Shown here piece after piece: positions 22,477 through 34,780 of a DNA stretch of 64,000 nucleotides. Position 1 is the first letter of the stretch; each line of letters starts with the position of its first letter. This DNA comes from Symsagittifera roscoffensis (lineage: Eukaryota; Xenacoelomorpha; Acoela; Convolutidae): assembly GCF_963678635.1 (NCBI RefSeq), contig NC_087071.1:38095858-38159857 (forward strand), written 5' to 3'. Under the pieces are notes generated by a model. That model was given only the letters and a program-made list of their open reading frames with translations, was not told where the DNA came from and made no database searches. Made by a program: the position numbers and the translations under genes.

Positions 22477-24187
22477 AATTATATGGAGCTACTACTTTAA
22501 TTGGATCAAAAACTGAGGACACAAATTTCAATACTGTACGCTGGTTGATTGTTTACCCAGTGTTCGATCATTTTGTTCACTGACTACAAAGTTTTTTTTG
22601 ATCGATCTCACTTTAGACCGATATTAGACTTGTGCAAATATCTTTAAAAGTTGAACTGATCCGGATTGAGAATTGTTGCTTTTAAAATATCTTTGCTGAC
22701 ACATTTTACCAACCTATAGGCTCGTAGTGTCATCAGTGAGACTTAATTTCAAAGCTTGGTCTTTGTTTTTGGAAGGTTTTAAATAGTCATAGATGAAGAA
22801 TTTTTGGATAACAACTGAAATAGCATCTAAATACTTGTGTTGATAACCACGTTCAGTCTCTATTAAAGCAAAAGTTGCACATCTTGGCAATATGGTTTCT
22901 TTCTTCGAAAACTCCATGCGAATCCAACCCAGACCATGTTTTAACTTAGTTGGCTAAAGAAATATTCTCTTGCAAGATGATTCGAAGCGGATAAGCCGAG
23001 TTTAAAAAACAGTAACCTTCAGACGCTCAGAAGCCGTACACGGGCACGATGAATACGAGTCCTCAGCTAGAAGGTACTCAAGAGCTTCCGTTGCTTGATA
23101 GAAAGCAAACCCTCTCTCAAGATCATCTCAGCTGCTCATAATTTTATATCGTTGGAATAACTCACTAGCTAGATAAAGATGTTTTATTCATTGTATTAGT
23201 CACTCCATCTGAACTGTCGTTACATGTTCTCTAAGTTAATGCAATTAAGTTATTCAAGCTAAAGTTTCGAGGCGAAAGTTGAACAAGACTGCTCGTATCA
23301 GGGCGAAGCCCTGAATGTTCCGACTGCCTTTTAAGGTTTATGGAGCAGTAATAACAATAAAAAATTCAATGAAATAAAACAAAATGAAAAAAAAAATTCT
23401 AAAAATTGAAATTTTTTAAAATAAAAATCATCCCCCCACACGCCATATACAGTACAAAAGGATAGATTTCGCTCCTTGTAACAAACCAATTATGGCAAAT
23501 AGGCTTCTTTTAACCAATTTGGAACAATTTCGTAGATGGATTAACTCTCCGCTTACGCGTTAATAAAGCGAAATATATCGCGCGTTAATTGTCCCAAATT
23601 GGCCAAAACGGCAATCTTTAAACCCCCAAAACTTTACGAAAAATGATCACAGGTGAAATATCTTTTCAAATTCAAGCTCAGGACAACAATAGCTTTCGGA
23701 TGATATAGAAAAAATTCCGTCAAAAATGGCTAGCTAAAAAGTCGAAATTTGTCTGAAGAAAAAAAAACCCACCCCGAGCACAAATATTCCGTTACTTTCG
23801 TATCGAAAGTCGGAACAAAAAGATAGATTGTGAGTAAATTTTTTTAACTGTTTGTTTATAGATTCAAACCTCAATTTTCTTCTAGTGGCTCCAGTTAGCA
23901 TATCCTCTCAACCAGTTACTTTCAGACATATACCAGTCTTAAAACACTGGATGATCGAACACTGGATAAATTAAGATATCTTAGAAGCAGCAATTCTCAA
24001 TCCGGATCAGTTCAACTTTTTAAGATATTTGCAGAAGTCTAGAATCGGTCTAAAGTGAGATCGATGAAAAAAAAACTTTGTAGTCAGTAAACAAAATGAT
24101 CGAACACTGGGTAAGCAATCAACCAGCGTACAGTATTGAAATTTCTATCCTCGGTTCTTAATCCGATTAAAATAGTAGCTCCATATA
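22477..24187. mobile_element. Foldback element with about 218-bp inverted arms
   Basis: The left arm 22,477-22,695 is the inverse of the right arm 23,970-24,187 at roughly 88% identity. Both contain tcaatactgtacgctggttg and the run ttgaactgatccggattgag in inverse orientation. The 1.7-kb element has no transposase frame. A 24-bp direct repeat, ctcaaccagttactttcagacata written here as two parts (ctcaaccagtta and ctttcagacata), occurs at 23,909-23,932 and 24,231-24,254 on either side of the right arm. The dispersed repeat at 23,283-23,817 is nested in the interior. Confidence 0.8.
23283..23817. repeat. Dispersed roughly 500-bp repeat with terminal hairpins, copy 1
   Basis: It starts acaagactgctcgta, then the perfect hairpin tcagggc-gaa-gccctga. 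It ends with the perfect hairpin actttcg-tat-cgaaagt and tcggaac. Inside, accaatttggaacaa and ttgtcccaaattggcc form an inverted pair around a tatatcgcgcg palindrome. There is no coding frame. Other copies are at 53,288, 59,270 and 59,725. Confidence 0.85.
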
Positions 24188-24374
24188 CCATTCGGCCTCG
24201 CGTTGTCCTATTCGGCCATATACCATCATCTCAACCAGTTACTTTCAGACATAACATTTCTAGGTCCTCTAATTCCAGCATTTAGGATTACCTAATTACA
24301 TGGCGCAAGCAGCAAAATAGAAAACACCACCCGGAAAAAATGCTTTCTGGGAACGGCCGACACTTCAGCCTCCA

Positions 24375-26565
24375 GTGAAAATAGAAAAACGGATGCAACA
24401 TTTTCAACTGGCGAATCTTAGCAAAGTTAGTTTAATTCTGGAGGACCTCTTACAAGAAAAACCTACTGAAGTAATCTTACAAGACAAACCGATAGAAGCA
24501 CCGGAGCAGAAACATCGAACTAAACAGTTCATTTGGAAGCGAAGAGGAAATTTTTCTCGCTGATCAATTTATGGCAAAATGATTGCTAAAAGATACGCGC
24601 AATCTTGTGATCTAGTAGATAGAAGAACAAATCCCGTAATTTTGTCTTGTTGAGGGAAGAGGGAAGGAGAAGGCTGCAGAGCATGTATGGAATCGTCAAA
24701 ATTAGAGAAAAAAAAAGAGTTCCGACCATGGGATCATGGGGATCATTGGAAAATACTTCCAACTCCCACTAAAAATGGCGTTTTTTCTATGAAAGTTATC
24801 TAGACCAGACAAATTTGACTGCACGGAACTGCTTTTTTCCTATGAAGAATTTTTCAGCGAGCTGAGAAACAAAATCCTTCCAGAAAAAGATTCCGATTAT
24901 TCCCAAAAAATTGGACAAGGAAGACTTGATCAAAAACGTGCGTTGAAAAATCTACGCTTCAAATCATTTCCACCAATTGGAAAACGAACTTACTCGTACT
25001 AGAAAACCATCTGGGAACAACACATCATAATCAAATTAAAAGGGTTTTAGCGATGATATAAAATTGAAATCTTTTCTGTTCTGTTCTCGGTATCGAAAAA
25101 ATAAACGAATTTATATTCTTCAAATTTTGGGGATGTTCGTTTTCTGGTCCTAATGAAAGATCTCTCAAGATCAACAACCTTGAATGCATTTTTGAAGCCT
25201 ACAACGCAAGTAACGCCTAAGAATTGTTCCTCAAAGAATGGTTTTACAATCCAGACCAGCTTGACTGTACGGAACCGCCTTGTTCATTTGATTGAAGCCA
25301 ATAATTTTCTTTTTTTAACTTCAGTCAGGACTTTCATTTTTCAATATAGCTTTTTTCAGTAAGCTGAGAAAAAACAACCTACAAGAAAAAGTTTTCAATA
25401 ATTACCAAAAGCAGTTGAATGGAAGACTTGACAAAAATTGCAAGAAAAAACCTACGCTTTGAATCATTTCCACCAACAGGATATGAAAGTTACTCCCAAG
25501 TGAAAAATATCTCAAAACCACACATGACGATCAAGTTTGAAGGGTATTAATGATGGTATGACAACAAAGTTGTAGTTTCTACTCTTTAAATAACGCAAAA
25601 AGTTATTGGGTTTCGCCATAATAAGGCAAACCACTTGTTAGAACTGGGATGCACACAATTTCTAAAACCAGCAAAATTCTGCTTGCACATATTGACGAAT
25701 CTTAAGTTTTTGGAAAAATATAAGGATTTTGTGTTTAAAAATGAGAAAGTACTTGACTCGTGGACAACCATCAAATTTTTTATTGCGAAAAGGAGCTATC
25801 GAACAAACATATGTTTTTTGTCACGCGTGTACAAGACACCTGTTGCAATCGATGCATCTCAGTTATTTTCAATCTCACTGAGCCAAGAGATGCCTACAAG
25901 ACTACGCGAAATGGGAGCTTGACTCATAAACTATTCGGTACGAAATTAGAAACAACAGAACCAGGAATTGCGATAATATGGTTTTATCCATCTACCAAGA
26001 ATCAATGCCGGAGTTTAAAATTGAGATCAAGCGTTAGAGCAGAAACAAACTGCGTTTTCCTTTTTGGCGTTTTCCTTTTTGGCGATCACTGTACAACAAA
26101 ATTTGATGTTTTGGGTTGCTACTATCTTTCCTGCTCTTGTCAAGAAAATCGTCTACATTTGACGGATCATGATAGTGAAAAAAAAACAATGGATGAGATA
26201 GAAAAAGATAATATCAAAGAAAAAAATACATAATCAAGAATGAAAGGAATGTGCGTTATGGGAACAATTTGAATAATATGACAGTTTCTGATATGACAGT
26301 TTCTACAATCAACAAAAAAAATATTTTTACTCTACACAAATCTCTCTCTACTGATTCCTTACCTGAAAAATATATAACGAGTCTATTTCCTACTTTGTCC
26401 AAGTTTTTTGATAGTTTCCAACAAGTTGAACCCACATTGTTAATATATTTTCCACTAAATTTTAAAAACATTGACGAAGGCTGGAACGACATACGAGAAT
26501 CCATGAAAACTATGGCAAAGAAGGGAGTTACTGAAACATGTACAACGAGTGTTGATTATCAGTAA
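24375..26565 (+). other. Unrecognised coding-like region, broken frames
   Basis: Several plus frames look more like coding sequence than their surroundings: 24,375-24,563, 24,800-25,000 (with ELRNKILPEKDSDYSQKIGQ), 25,760-26,233 (157 codons, with DTCCNRC and a repeated FLFGVFLFG) and 26,251-26,565. A segment of about 290 bp is tandemly duplicated at about 480-bp spacing (24,790-25,060 and 25,255-25,560). I recognise no family. It may be a decayed transposon gene or a multi-exon gene whose borders I cannot place. Confidence 0.35.
24790..25560. repeat. Diverged tandem duplication within coding-like DNA
   Basis: Shared blocks include ccagac-a-ttgactg-acgga, agctgagaaa, ggaagacttga and aatcatttccaccaa, in the same order in both copies. 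Confidence 0.65.
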
Positions 26566-26599
26566 AACAAAATTAGAAAATGGAAGAAGAAGTAGACAA

Positions 26600-29249
26600 G
26601 AATATCTGCTGTAGAAATGTTGCTGAAACAATTAAGCTTCTGGATAACAACTTGTACTAGTTTTAATTTATGGACTGATCCAAACACACAAGAACCCAAA
26701 ATCTAGGCAATGGGAAGTCACACAAGGCGAAATTGCGAGCAATTTTTGAGGCAATAAAAAGAAGTGAAAAAAGGTTTATAGGAAGTGCTACTGTTAAAAG
26801 GTAGTCTTTTCCGTTCTTCATTATGCCAAACGCAAAATGTTGCAATAAAACTTGAACTGTTTCATCGCGTGTTTTGAGATGGATAAGGTTTGTGACCAGA
26901 CCAAATTCAAAGATCTGGAGACGGACACAGACTCTTTGTATTTAGTATAAGCCGAAAAGATTATGGAAGGTTGTAGGTTACCTGAGAAGAAAGCTAAATG
27001 ATACAAAGTCAATAAAAGATCGAAACATCGTACATGCTGCGCTGCTCATAAAAGAAAGGTAACCGAGAACCATGACTATCCAAAGCAGATTTTCACTGTA
27101 CTGAAATGTTTATTCTGCGCTGTTTTAAAAATTACACGCAAACGAGAACCAGGACTGTTCAACGTAGAATTTTGCTGTGCTGCAAGAAGTACTGCTGCTA
27201 TGATAGTAAGACTGTCAAAATCAAATTTACTAGCAAAGAAGTCAGCGAACGAACACGGTTCAGGTAATAGCCCAATGTTGAAATAAATACAATTTCATGT
27301 CGTTGGAATAAATTTGAAGACGACAAATTGTAGACTTAAAACCAACAACTACTAGTCGACACATATGAGCTAACCAAAAAAACACACACAATCGCTTTTA
27401 CCCGAATTTTTTGTGACGGATTCTTTTGTAAAACATTGAACATGTAGGTTCTTTTTTTTAACACTAGTACAATTCGTTCGAGGTGCTGCACTAATTTTTA
27501 TTTTTTTTGTAAGGAGCTGTTTTATCAACTTGAAGTTTTTTTTTGTAGTTTTTGTAATTTTCAGCATGGTTTCAGCGAGAGGGAGCATTGTTTTACGTAG
27601 TTCTAAAATCGCATGGAACAATGTATACCACAAATTAGGTCAAATAAAATCGTATTTTGAAATTCTTAGAGAAAAAATGAAAAGAAAAAACACGCAAATT
27701 TTGCTTGAAAATTTGTAATTTTGACTTACCATGAACCAAAAAAAACAATAATATTGTTATTTCACACACTACACGTAACGCACCGTTGTTTCTTAATATT
27801 TAGATAATATGCTCTTTTTTTTTGCAACATCTGAAGATTTCAACACAATAACCACAAAACAATTTCTTACCTTTTTACCAGTGTCTAACCAATGAAACCT
27901 CACCAATTCTCTTATCTATTTTATTACAAGAGAAATCCTCTTCTTTATCCTAATACATGTATAAAAATATAACCTGTTTTAGGTTATGGAAAAATTGTGC
28001 GCCGAATTTGTAACGTAATTATCCTATTATCTCAAACCTTGCACTTAATTCTGGATAAAAACCTTAAATCCATTCTATTGCATTGAAAACCAAATTCTTA
28101 TATTTTGATATAGCTTGGAAACCGAAAGGAGGTTATAGCCTGTTTTAAAACATAGGCTCCAACCCTCACTGCCCCAGCTCTTCTCACACATATAAAATTT
28201 ACTCACGTTCTCGTTATTGGACTCCTTTTCAGTCCTTTCCTACGTTGACGGCAAAGAAACTTTTTCATCTTCTTTTTGACAGTTTTTCTGTGCTCAAATT
28301 TCTTGAAGCAACCGATGAGACAAGCCTACTGCTATCACAAACACTGGACACCTAACCAATAAATTTTCGATAAAATTGAATTCCAACAAAACATGGGAAA
28401 ACAACTTGAGAATGAAAATATTCAACCTCTCCTACTCATTAACACCAAAACTTGAACACTTAAAATGAATATCGTGAAAAAAGAACAAAAAGCAGAGAAG
28501 CTATAACGGCGAGGAAACATTTAAACCGATTCGAGTTCATTTTGTCCAATGTGGGAATGGAACCTGGCAAACTGATTGAAATCAAACACCAAGCAAGGAC
28601 ACCTGAGAACTGAAACTGAATGACTTAATATGCTTGTTGTTTCAGTAACAGGCTGATTTCAAAAATTTTATAGGCTTTGCTAGTATCTGAGGAAGTTTTT
28701 TTTCGTTTCTTACTTACAAATAATTAAATTTTGATCAGTCGGTCGTTGTTATTTTTTCAGTTCATTAATATTTAAAAAAAAAACGTTAAAATTTGACAAA
28801 AATTACCGGGCTCTTACTTGCATTGACTCGAGCTTGAATACAAACATCGTATATGCTTTCAGAGCATTAATTTGACCCTGTTTTAAAAATTGGAAATGTT
28901 TGTATTAGGCGTCATTGGTGATAGTTTTTCAGGAAATCTGCCCACCACAGAGCAGTTGGTCAACAACTACTTGGGCCGTTCGGATACAAGTCTGAAGTTT
29001 GGGATACCTGAAAAGCCACGCTCCCACGTCTGATTGTTTGCCTCCCTTTTTCGACAAATGGGAAGTTTCTGCTGGAACTTACACTTTTTCCTAGGGCTCA
29101 ATCGCTTATATGGAAAAAGCTGCAGCTGTTTAAGAATCTACAGTCAGAATTCTTTTAATAGCAGTCTGAGTTCAGTTTTTTAGTGTTTCCATAATTTTGA
29201 ATCCGAGTTTTAATTTCCCCACAATTTTAATCCCGGTTTCTGTCGGTAC
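26600..29249. other. Noncoding AT-rich DNA
   Basis: No gene or structured RNA recognised. Frames of 60-90 codons on both strands have no family resemblance. Confidence 0.5.
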
Positions 29250-30240
29250 TTAAAATCCGAACAGATTTTTTGGACCCTTTGGTCTCAAACCAGACTGAAT
29301 GATCCACACGGTCTTTGATCCGAAATCCTTTGATTCACAAGGTTCACCAGATTTTTCCTGTCCACGCAGTCTGAACCCCAATTACTTGGGGCCCACGGTC
29401 TGAATCCAGATTTTGTCGGTCCACACGGTCTGAAACTGGATTCTTTTGGTCCACATAGTGTGAAACCGGATTCCTTCAATCACCACTGTTTGAAAACAGA
29501 ATTTTTTGAACCTCACGGTCTGAATCCAGATTTTGTCGGTCCACACAGTCTAAAACTGGATTCCTTCGATCCACATGGTCTGAATCCGGATTTCTTTGGT
29601 TCACACGGCCTGAACCCTAATTTTCTGTCCACATGTCTGAAACTAAATTTCTTCGGTCGACCCTGTCTTCATCCGGATTTCTTCTGTCCACACAGTCTGA
29701 AACCGGGTTCTTTCGGTCAACACGGGCTTAGTCCGGATTTCTTATGACCACCTTTTCTGAATCCAGTTTCCTTCGGTTAACACGGTCTGAATTCAGGTTT
29801 CTTCGGTCCACCCATTCTTCTTCCGGTTTTCTTCCGTCTTAATCCAGATGCCTTCAATTCAAACGATCTGAATCCTTATTTTTGCAGTCCACATGACCTG
29901 AAACCGGATTCGTTCGAACCACACAGTTTTAAACCAGGTTTTGTCAGTCCGCACGGTCTAACACCGGTTTGTTTTGGTCCACACAATCTTAATCCAGATT
30001 TCTCTAGTCAACACGGTCTAATAGAGGTTTTTTGAACGTTTTTTTTTCTGAATCTGGATTTTTTCGGTCAATACGGTCTTAATCCCATTTTCTTTAATCC
30101 ACACATTCTGAATCCACATTTTTTCGGTCCACACGAACTGAATTTCTATTTTGTCGGGCCACATAGTCTAAAATTGGGTTGTTTTGGTCCACACGGTCTG
30201 AATCCGGTTTTTTTTGGTCAATATGGTCCTAAACTGATTA
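29250..30240. repeat. 30-bp minisatellite, about 30 degenerate units
   Basis: The unit is about ccacacggtctgaatccgga followed by tttcttcggt. Because 30 is a multiple of three, one plus frame (29,460-29,747) stays open for 95 codons as a decapeptide repeat near PHGLNPDFFG. Another minus frame does likewise. Later units have indels that break the frame. Nothing around it shows a gene, so translation is unproven. Confidence 0.9.
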
Positions 30241-30854
30241 CCTGAGTTCACGCTAATTGAGCACATCAAATTCTCGTCCCAATGTTCTGAACATGCTAAA
30301 ATTTGTCCACATGGTCTGAACAGAAAACCACTACCTCGAACAGGGCACTCTCAAATCATTGAACACCCATGTGTTTGTGTTTTCGAAGTTAGTTTTCTTT
30401 AAAGGTGGCGAGTATTCAACATATTAGAAGACGATGTTTGGACCATAACACTAAAATCTGGCGAAAAGGTTGCTGTTTTTGTTTTTAATTATCAGAATCC
30501 TATAAAACAGACCCTCTTTAATTGTCCTCCGTATTTGATTTTCAAAGCACGTTGGCACGGTTGAAAGCTAGCTAAAACTCTATTTTGGAGTTAGATTTTT
30601 ACCTGAGCGCCATTCTGTTCTACATTTTCATCAAACGTGTACGCATCGGATCTCGGATCGTTCTTTTTAATCAAATTGGAACATCGTTAAAGAATACAGA
30701 TCTGTTGTGGTGTTTCTACCACTCTGGTTGCTCGGGTCTAGGAGTATATCGGGTCGATAGACAAAATACTGGCGTCTCCAAATGCACACATATACTATTC
30801 ATGTATCATTTTTAACAACAAGAATTGACAGCCAACACGAAAGTTCGCAGCCAC
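30241..30854. other. No gene seen
   Basis: Unassigned DNA between the minisatellite and the BEL/Pao left LTR. Confidence 0.5.
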
Positions 30855-33512
30855 AAACTATTTTTTTGATCTCAGACAGGGTTGCAATTGATTGATTTTA
30901 CGTTTTATGAACCTATTATTACGTTATCATATTAAAAAAAGTAAATTAACTTGAGCGAGAGAGCCTCGATCCCGCAATGAAGGACGTGTAATTTGGTTAA
31001 TTTGAACATATGCCCAGCTGCGTTATCCTCTCGGCCAACACTTCTTATATGTATTTAACTTACTGCCTTTATAGCCCACGCTTACGTTCGTATTTCAATC
31101 AAAACGTCCTCGGATAACAAGGAAGATAGAATCGGAGCGAATTTTACTAGAGGAGGAGTTTATTCTCTTTTAAACATTTTTAGGAGTGCGAAGTGAGCTA
31201 TCGCACCTTTCCCTACGGTCAGCTTAGACTTAGGATGAGTGTAGGGGCTAGAACCCACGGGGATTGTATCCTCGACAATTCTACCACATGACGTTGGCAT
31301 ATCAATTTAGGTTGGCTTATGATTGTCCACGGAGGTCGTGCTTGTGGTGGTCGAAGTGAAAGACGGTTGATATAAAAGAAAATAAACGGAATGCTGTTCA
31401 ACCAAAAATTGGTTTGCTGTAAGGGCTTCAAGTTTATTTGAGTCAATTGAATTGGTTTAGGATGATGCGCGTTTGAAGACTGTTCCGCAAGGCATCAAGT
31501 TTTTGAGGAACTTCTGCAGTTATTTTATAGGGTGTAAAGATTCAGTAGAACAGTCTTCTGCTACTGCAAACAAGCCGTTCACGCGAGCCAATATGGTCAG
31601 GTGTTTCTTCACAGTATTGATAGAATTCAGGAGTTAATCTGAGGATGAAAGCTACGGTTTCTAACAGCCTACCAAAAGAGCTGTATTTGGCCAATTGATG
31701 ATGGGTTTGACTTGGGCAGGGTTTGCGATGAAATTTAATCCGATATCAATTAAAGTGTCAACGGAAACTTTGAGTCTTATTTTAGTGATTAATTAGAGAT
31801 TTGGACAGATGGGTCAGTTACGGGTGTTGTAGCAGGCTTGAGCCTTGGGTCAAGCTGCTGTTTTTTGAATAAAAACATAGCCTTTAGTGTCGCTACTCTC
31901 GCTTTAACCAGAATAAAGGAAAGGCTTTGTCTCTTGAGAACTCTAAATGTTCGCACGAAGAAATCCAACTGCACACAGAAGACGTCTCAAGCACTATAGC
32001 AAAAGGATTGCAATTCACTTTCGCAAACTGCAGACGGAAATTAGCAACGCAGAATGGTTGGCTGACTTAAGATGGATAAGCCGGAATGTAATTAGTGTTT
32101 TTTTGACCACTGACTATTCACACTTCGTTCAAGAGGAAACGTACTCTCATAGAGTATGGAGCGACCAACCCAATGAGGTCAAAGACTCAGAAGACAAAGC
32201 TTAGGAGCATTCACTGTGTAACATTGTTTTTCAATTCTCTATTTTCATCTCGGCTGACAACTTATGTGTCATGTAAGTGGTCCCAATTTAAACGGTCGGA
32301 TAACGGCACGAACTCCGTTGGTGCGGAAAAAGAATCACTTGCCTGCATCAAGAACTAGTACGGCTTAGCTCCGACCATTTTTGCACAAAAAGTTTTTTTT
32401 TGGAAATTCAACGCGCCAGACGCATCGTAACATGGCGGCTCCTGGGAAGAGGTTTTAGGAACAACACTCTGCTTAGTTCCGCAGGCCTTGAGTTATTCGA
32501 AGCCAATCACTCCCGTTTGTACCGATTCACGTGAGTTAGAGGCGTTCACCCCAAACCACTTTATGCTTGGACAACATGCCACAAGCTTTTCTTCGCTTTT
32601 ACTTGGGGAACACTTCGACCACAAGAAAAAGTACGTGGGAGCGCAGTCGTACGCTAACGCTATTTGGTCTCGTTGGCTTCCATTACTATATAAGCAGATC
32701 AAGTGGCACACTTAGTCTGGCTTCACTCTTAAGGCCGCCGATCCCGTATGGGTAATTGAGGCCGCTAGTTCGCGTGGGTTCTACCCTCTCGCCCGAGTCG
32801 TTAAGCTACATTATGGACTGGACGGTTGCGCACAATCCGCCGTTGTTAAGACCACGACGCGTGAACTCACTCGGCCGACCGTTAAGCTCGCTTCAGTTCT
32901 TCCTTCTTCAGGGGTGGAGGATGTTGATACGCAAATGTAAGCTAGAGAAGAAATGCATATAAAGACAAGCTCAAATGGCCAGTTGGCTTTGCGGCCAGGA
33001 GACAAGTCTTTCACGCCGATCAACCGGGTTCGAGTTCTCCCTTTCGCCAACCTTAAAACATGTAGATTAGAAAGGCTATAGCCCCATTTGAACGTTTTTT
33101 AGTGTTTTTTGGTTCTAATTCGGTTCAGCTTGATTAAGGCTGAACGCCAAAAAGAGCAATATGACACAAGGACATTATTACCGGTTATTGTGGCTAGCTT
33201 GCGCCAATTCGTACCGTTTTAAGGGCAGTTTAATGATTTCTTATGATGTTATGTTCAAGTTATGATGATTTCTGGATTTTCGGAGAGTTTGTTTGCGGAT
33301 AAAAGACGAGGTCGAAATCGATTGTTTTTTTTTCATTTTTTATGAATTTAATGTCAGTTATTCATAATATAGGAATAATGTTAATTTGGGCCGAGAAGGC
33401 CTCGAGCCCGCTCCAAAAGACATTTATCATATAAGGGCCATGCTGCTTGTATTTATTTTAGTTATTGCCTTTATAGTTCTTGCTTACATTCGTGTTTCAA
33501 CCAGAAACATGT
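30855..33512 (+). mobile_element. BEL/Pao LTR retrotransposon relic
   Basis: Related direct repeats at about 30,855-31,112 and 33,280-33,512 share ttgattg(a)ttttac-like, gagc-tcga-cccgc and tgcctttatag-tc-tgcttac-ttcgt-tttcaa blocks and look like diverged LTRs. Between them the plus strand carries a BEL/Pao integrase end. With an interior of only about 2.2 kb, most of gag, protease and reverse transcriptase are missing. Confidence 0.65.
32290..32942 (+). pseudogene. BEL/Pao integrase C-terminal part, broken
   Basis: Reading three frames in turn gives RSDNGTNSVGAEKESLACIK (32,292 on; its Asp is the second DDE residue), HGGSWE (about 32,431-32,448; catalytic Glu), TPNHFMLGQHATSF, SYANAIWSRWLP (to about 32,692) and RGFYPLARVVKLHYG (about 32,776 on), ending SGVEDVDTQM and TAA at 32,940. 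These are standard landmarks of BEL/Pao pol. In-frame stops and two or more frameshifts kill it. Confidence 0.85.
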
Positions 33513-33519
33513 CGCGCAA

Positions 33520-34440
33520 AAAGTGCGCTCAAACTCCTTAAAATCGTTCAAATTGTTCAGAAAAAAAACACATAGTCGTAATTGTGGTATTACAAACAAT
33601 TCTTGGTATATCTGAATGCAAAAAACATAATTCAATATAAATAATTCTCGTAGCATGCACTTTTTTAGTCCAATTTTTAATGATATACTTGCGCATGTCA
33701 GCCAAAACAACTAATGGTTGTCCTTTGAACAAACTACTCTTCTAGACAAGGCACAACCGACTTGCATCTAAGAAGCAGTATTTGTGTTTAGAGGAATAGA
33801 GTTCGCACTATGGGGGACTCCAACCCGCAACCCTGTGATAAATAAGAAAACGTCACACACAGGGTCTCTCCTAAAGCTCTATGTGAAACACTCCTGATTT
33901 TGTCCAAGATAGGAATTGAGATTGGTGTTGGGAATTCTCCCGATGAGTTGAGATTTGTCCAAGTTACAAAGCAACAACCAGAACCATAAGAGAACTTGAG
34001 CATTGCGGAGAACTGGGCACTTTTCCCATTGAAACATGCGTTTTCGAAAAAGAAGTATCAGGGCAACTAAGTCTTTACAGGTAAATTCAAAATCTTTGAT
34101 GCACTTCACAATTACAGCAAATAGGCGAGGCAAGCTTCACTACTTCAAATTAGTTGTTCACTCAAGATAGAGACCTTCATCGAATTATTAAAACTTTAAA
34201 GATACTGACCCCGACAACAACCAAATGTTTTTTCCTATAAAAAAAACGCAATGGCTGCCAAACGATAGAAGAGGTGATAGGGTCTATCTGCCATTCATCG
34301 ACTTCGTACTGTAGACTTTTGGGGAATATTTTCAGCTGGATGAATTATGGATAGAGATGCAGTTGAAAAGATTTCGACTACTTATTAGAACTGTCTGTGG
34401 TACCAAATGGCCCCTTTGGGGGCAAGTTATAAGTTAACAG
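33520..34440. other. No gene seen
   Basis: Flank of the BEL/Pao relic; short frames on minus have no recognisable motif. Confidence 0.5.
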
Positions 34441-34539
34441 GAACATGTGGCGCTCTTACGCCCCCTAGCAATAAATCAGCAAAAAAACAGCAATGCCTCA
34501 CAAGCTTGGCTTGTCACAATCCGACGAAGCAGAACCAAT

Positions 34540-34780
34540 TCGACGAAGCAGAACAATAAATCTAGTATCACAGAAAGGAGCACCGAATTGGCTAAGCATG
34601 CTACCCTTAAAAAGATATGGATGGGAACTACCAAACACGCCACATACAAGCACATGTGCACAACCGTTCACACTGACCCATTCTCTACACTGCCCAAAAG
34701 GTGATACACTCACCTAAGACATAATGAAGTTCGTGACACTTTGCGACACTCCTTGACGAAGTATGCCACGATTGTAAAAT
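34540..34780 (+). pseudogene. Fragment of a retroelement-associated conserved region
   Basis: The plus strand reads SQKGAPNWLSMLPLKRYG (34,568-34,620), then HCPKGD, then after a frame change RHNEVRDTLRHSLTKYA. This QKGA-NW / CPKG / RHNEVRD series recurs in repeat proteins of several invertebrate genomes as I remember them. I cannot state the element class with certainty. It is too short and frameshifted to function. Confidence 0.4.

Noticed and set aside
29250-30240. CRISPR-like array
   Set aside because: Repeats are contiguous with no unique spacers, and the host is an animal; it is a minisatellite.
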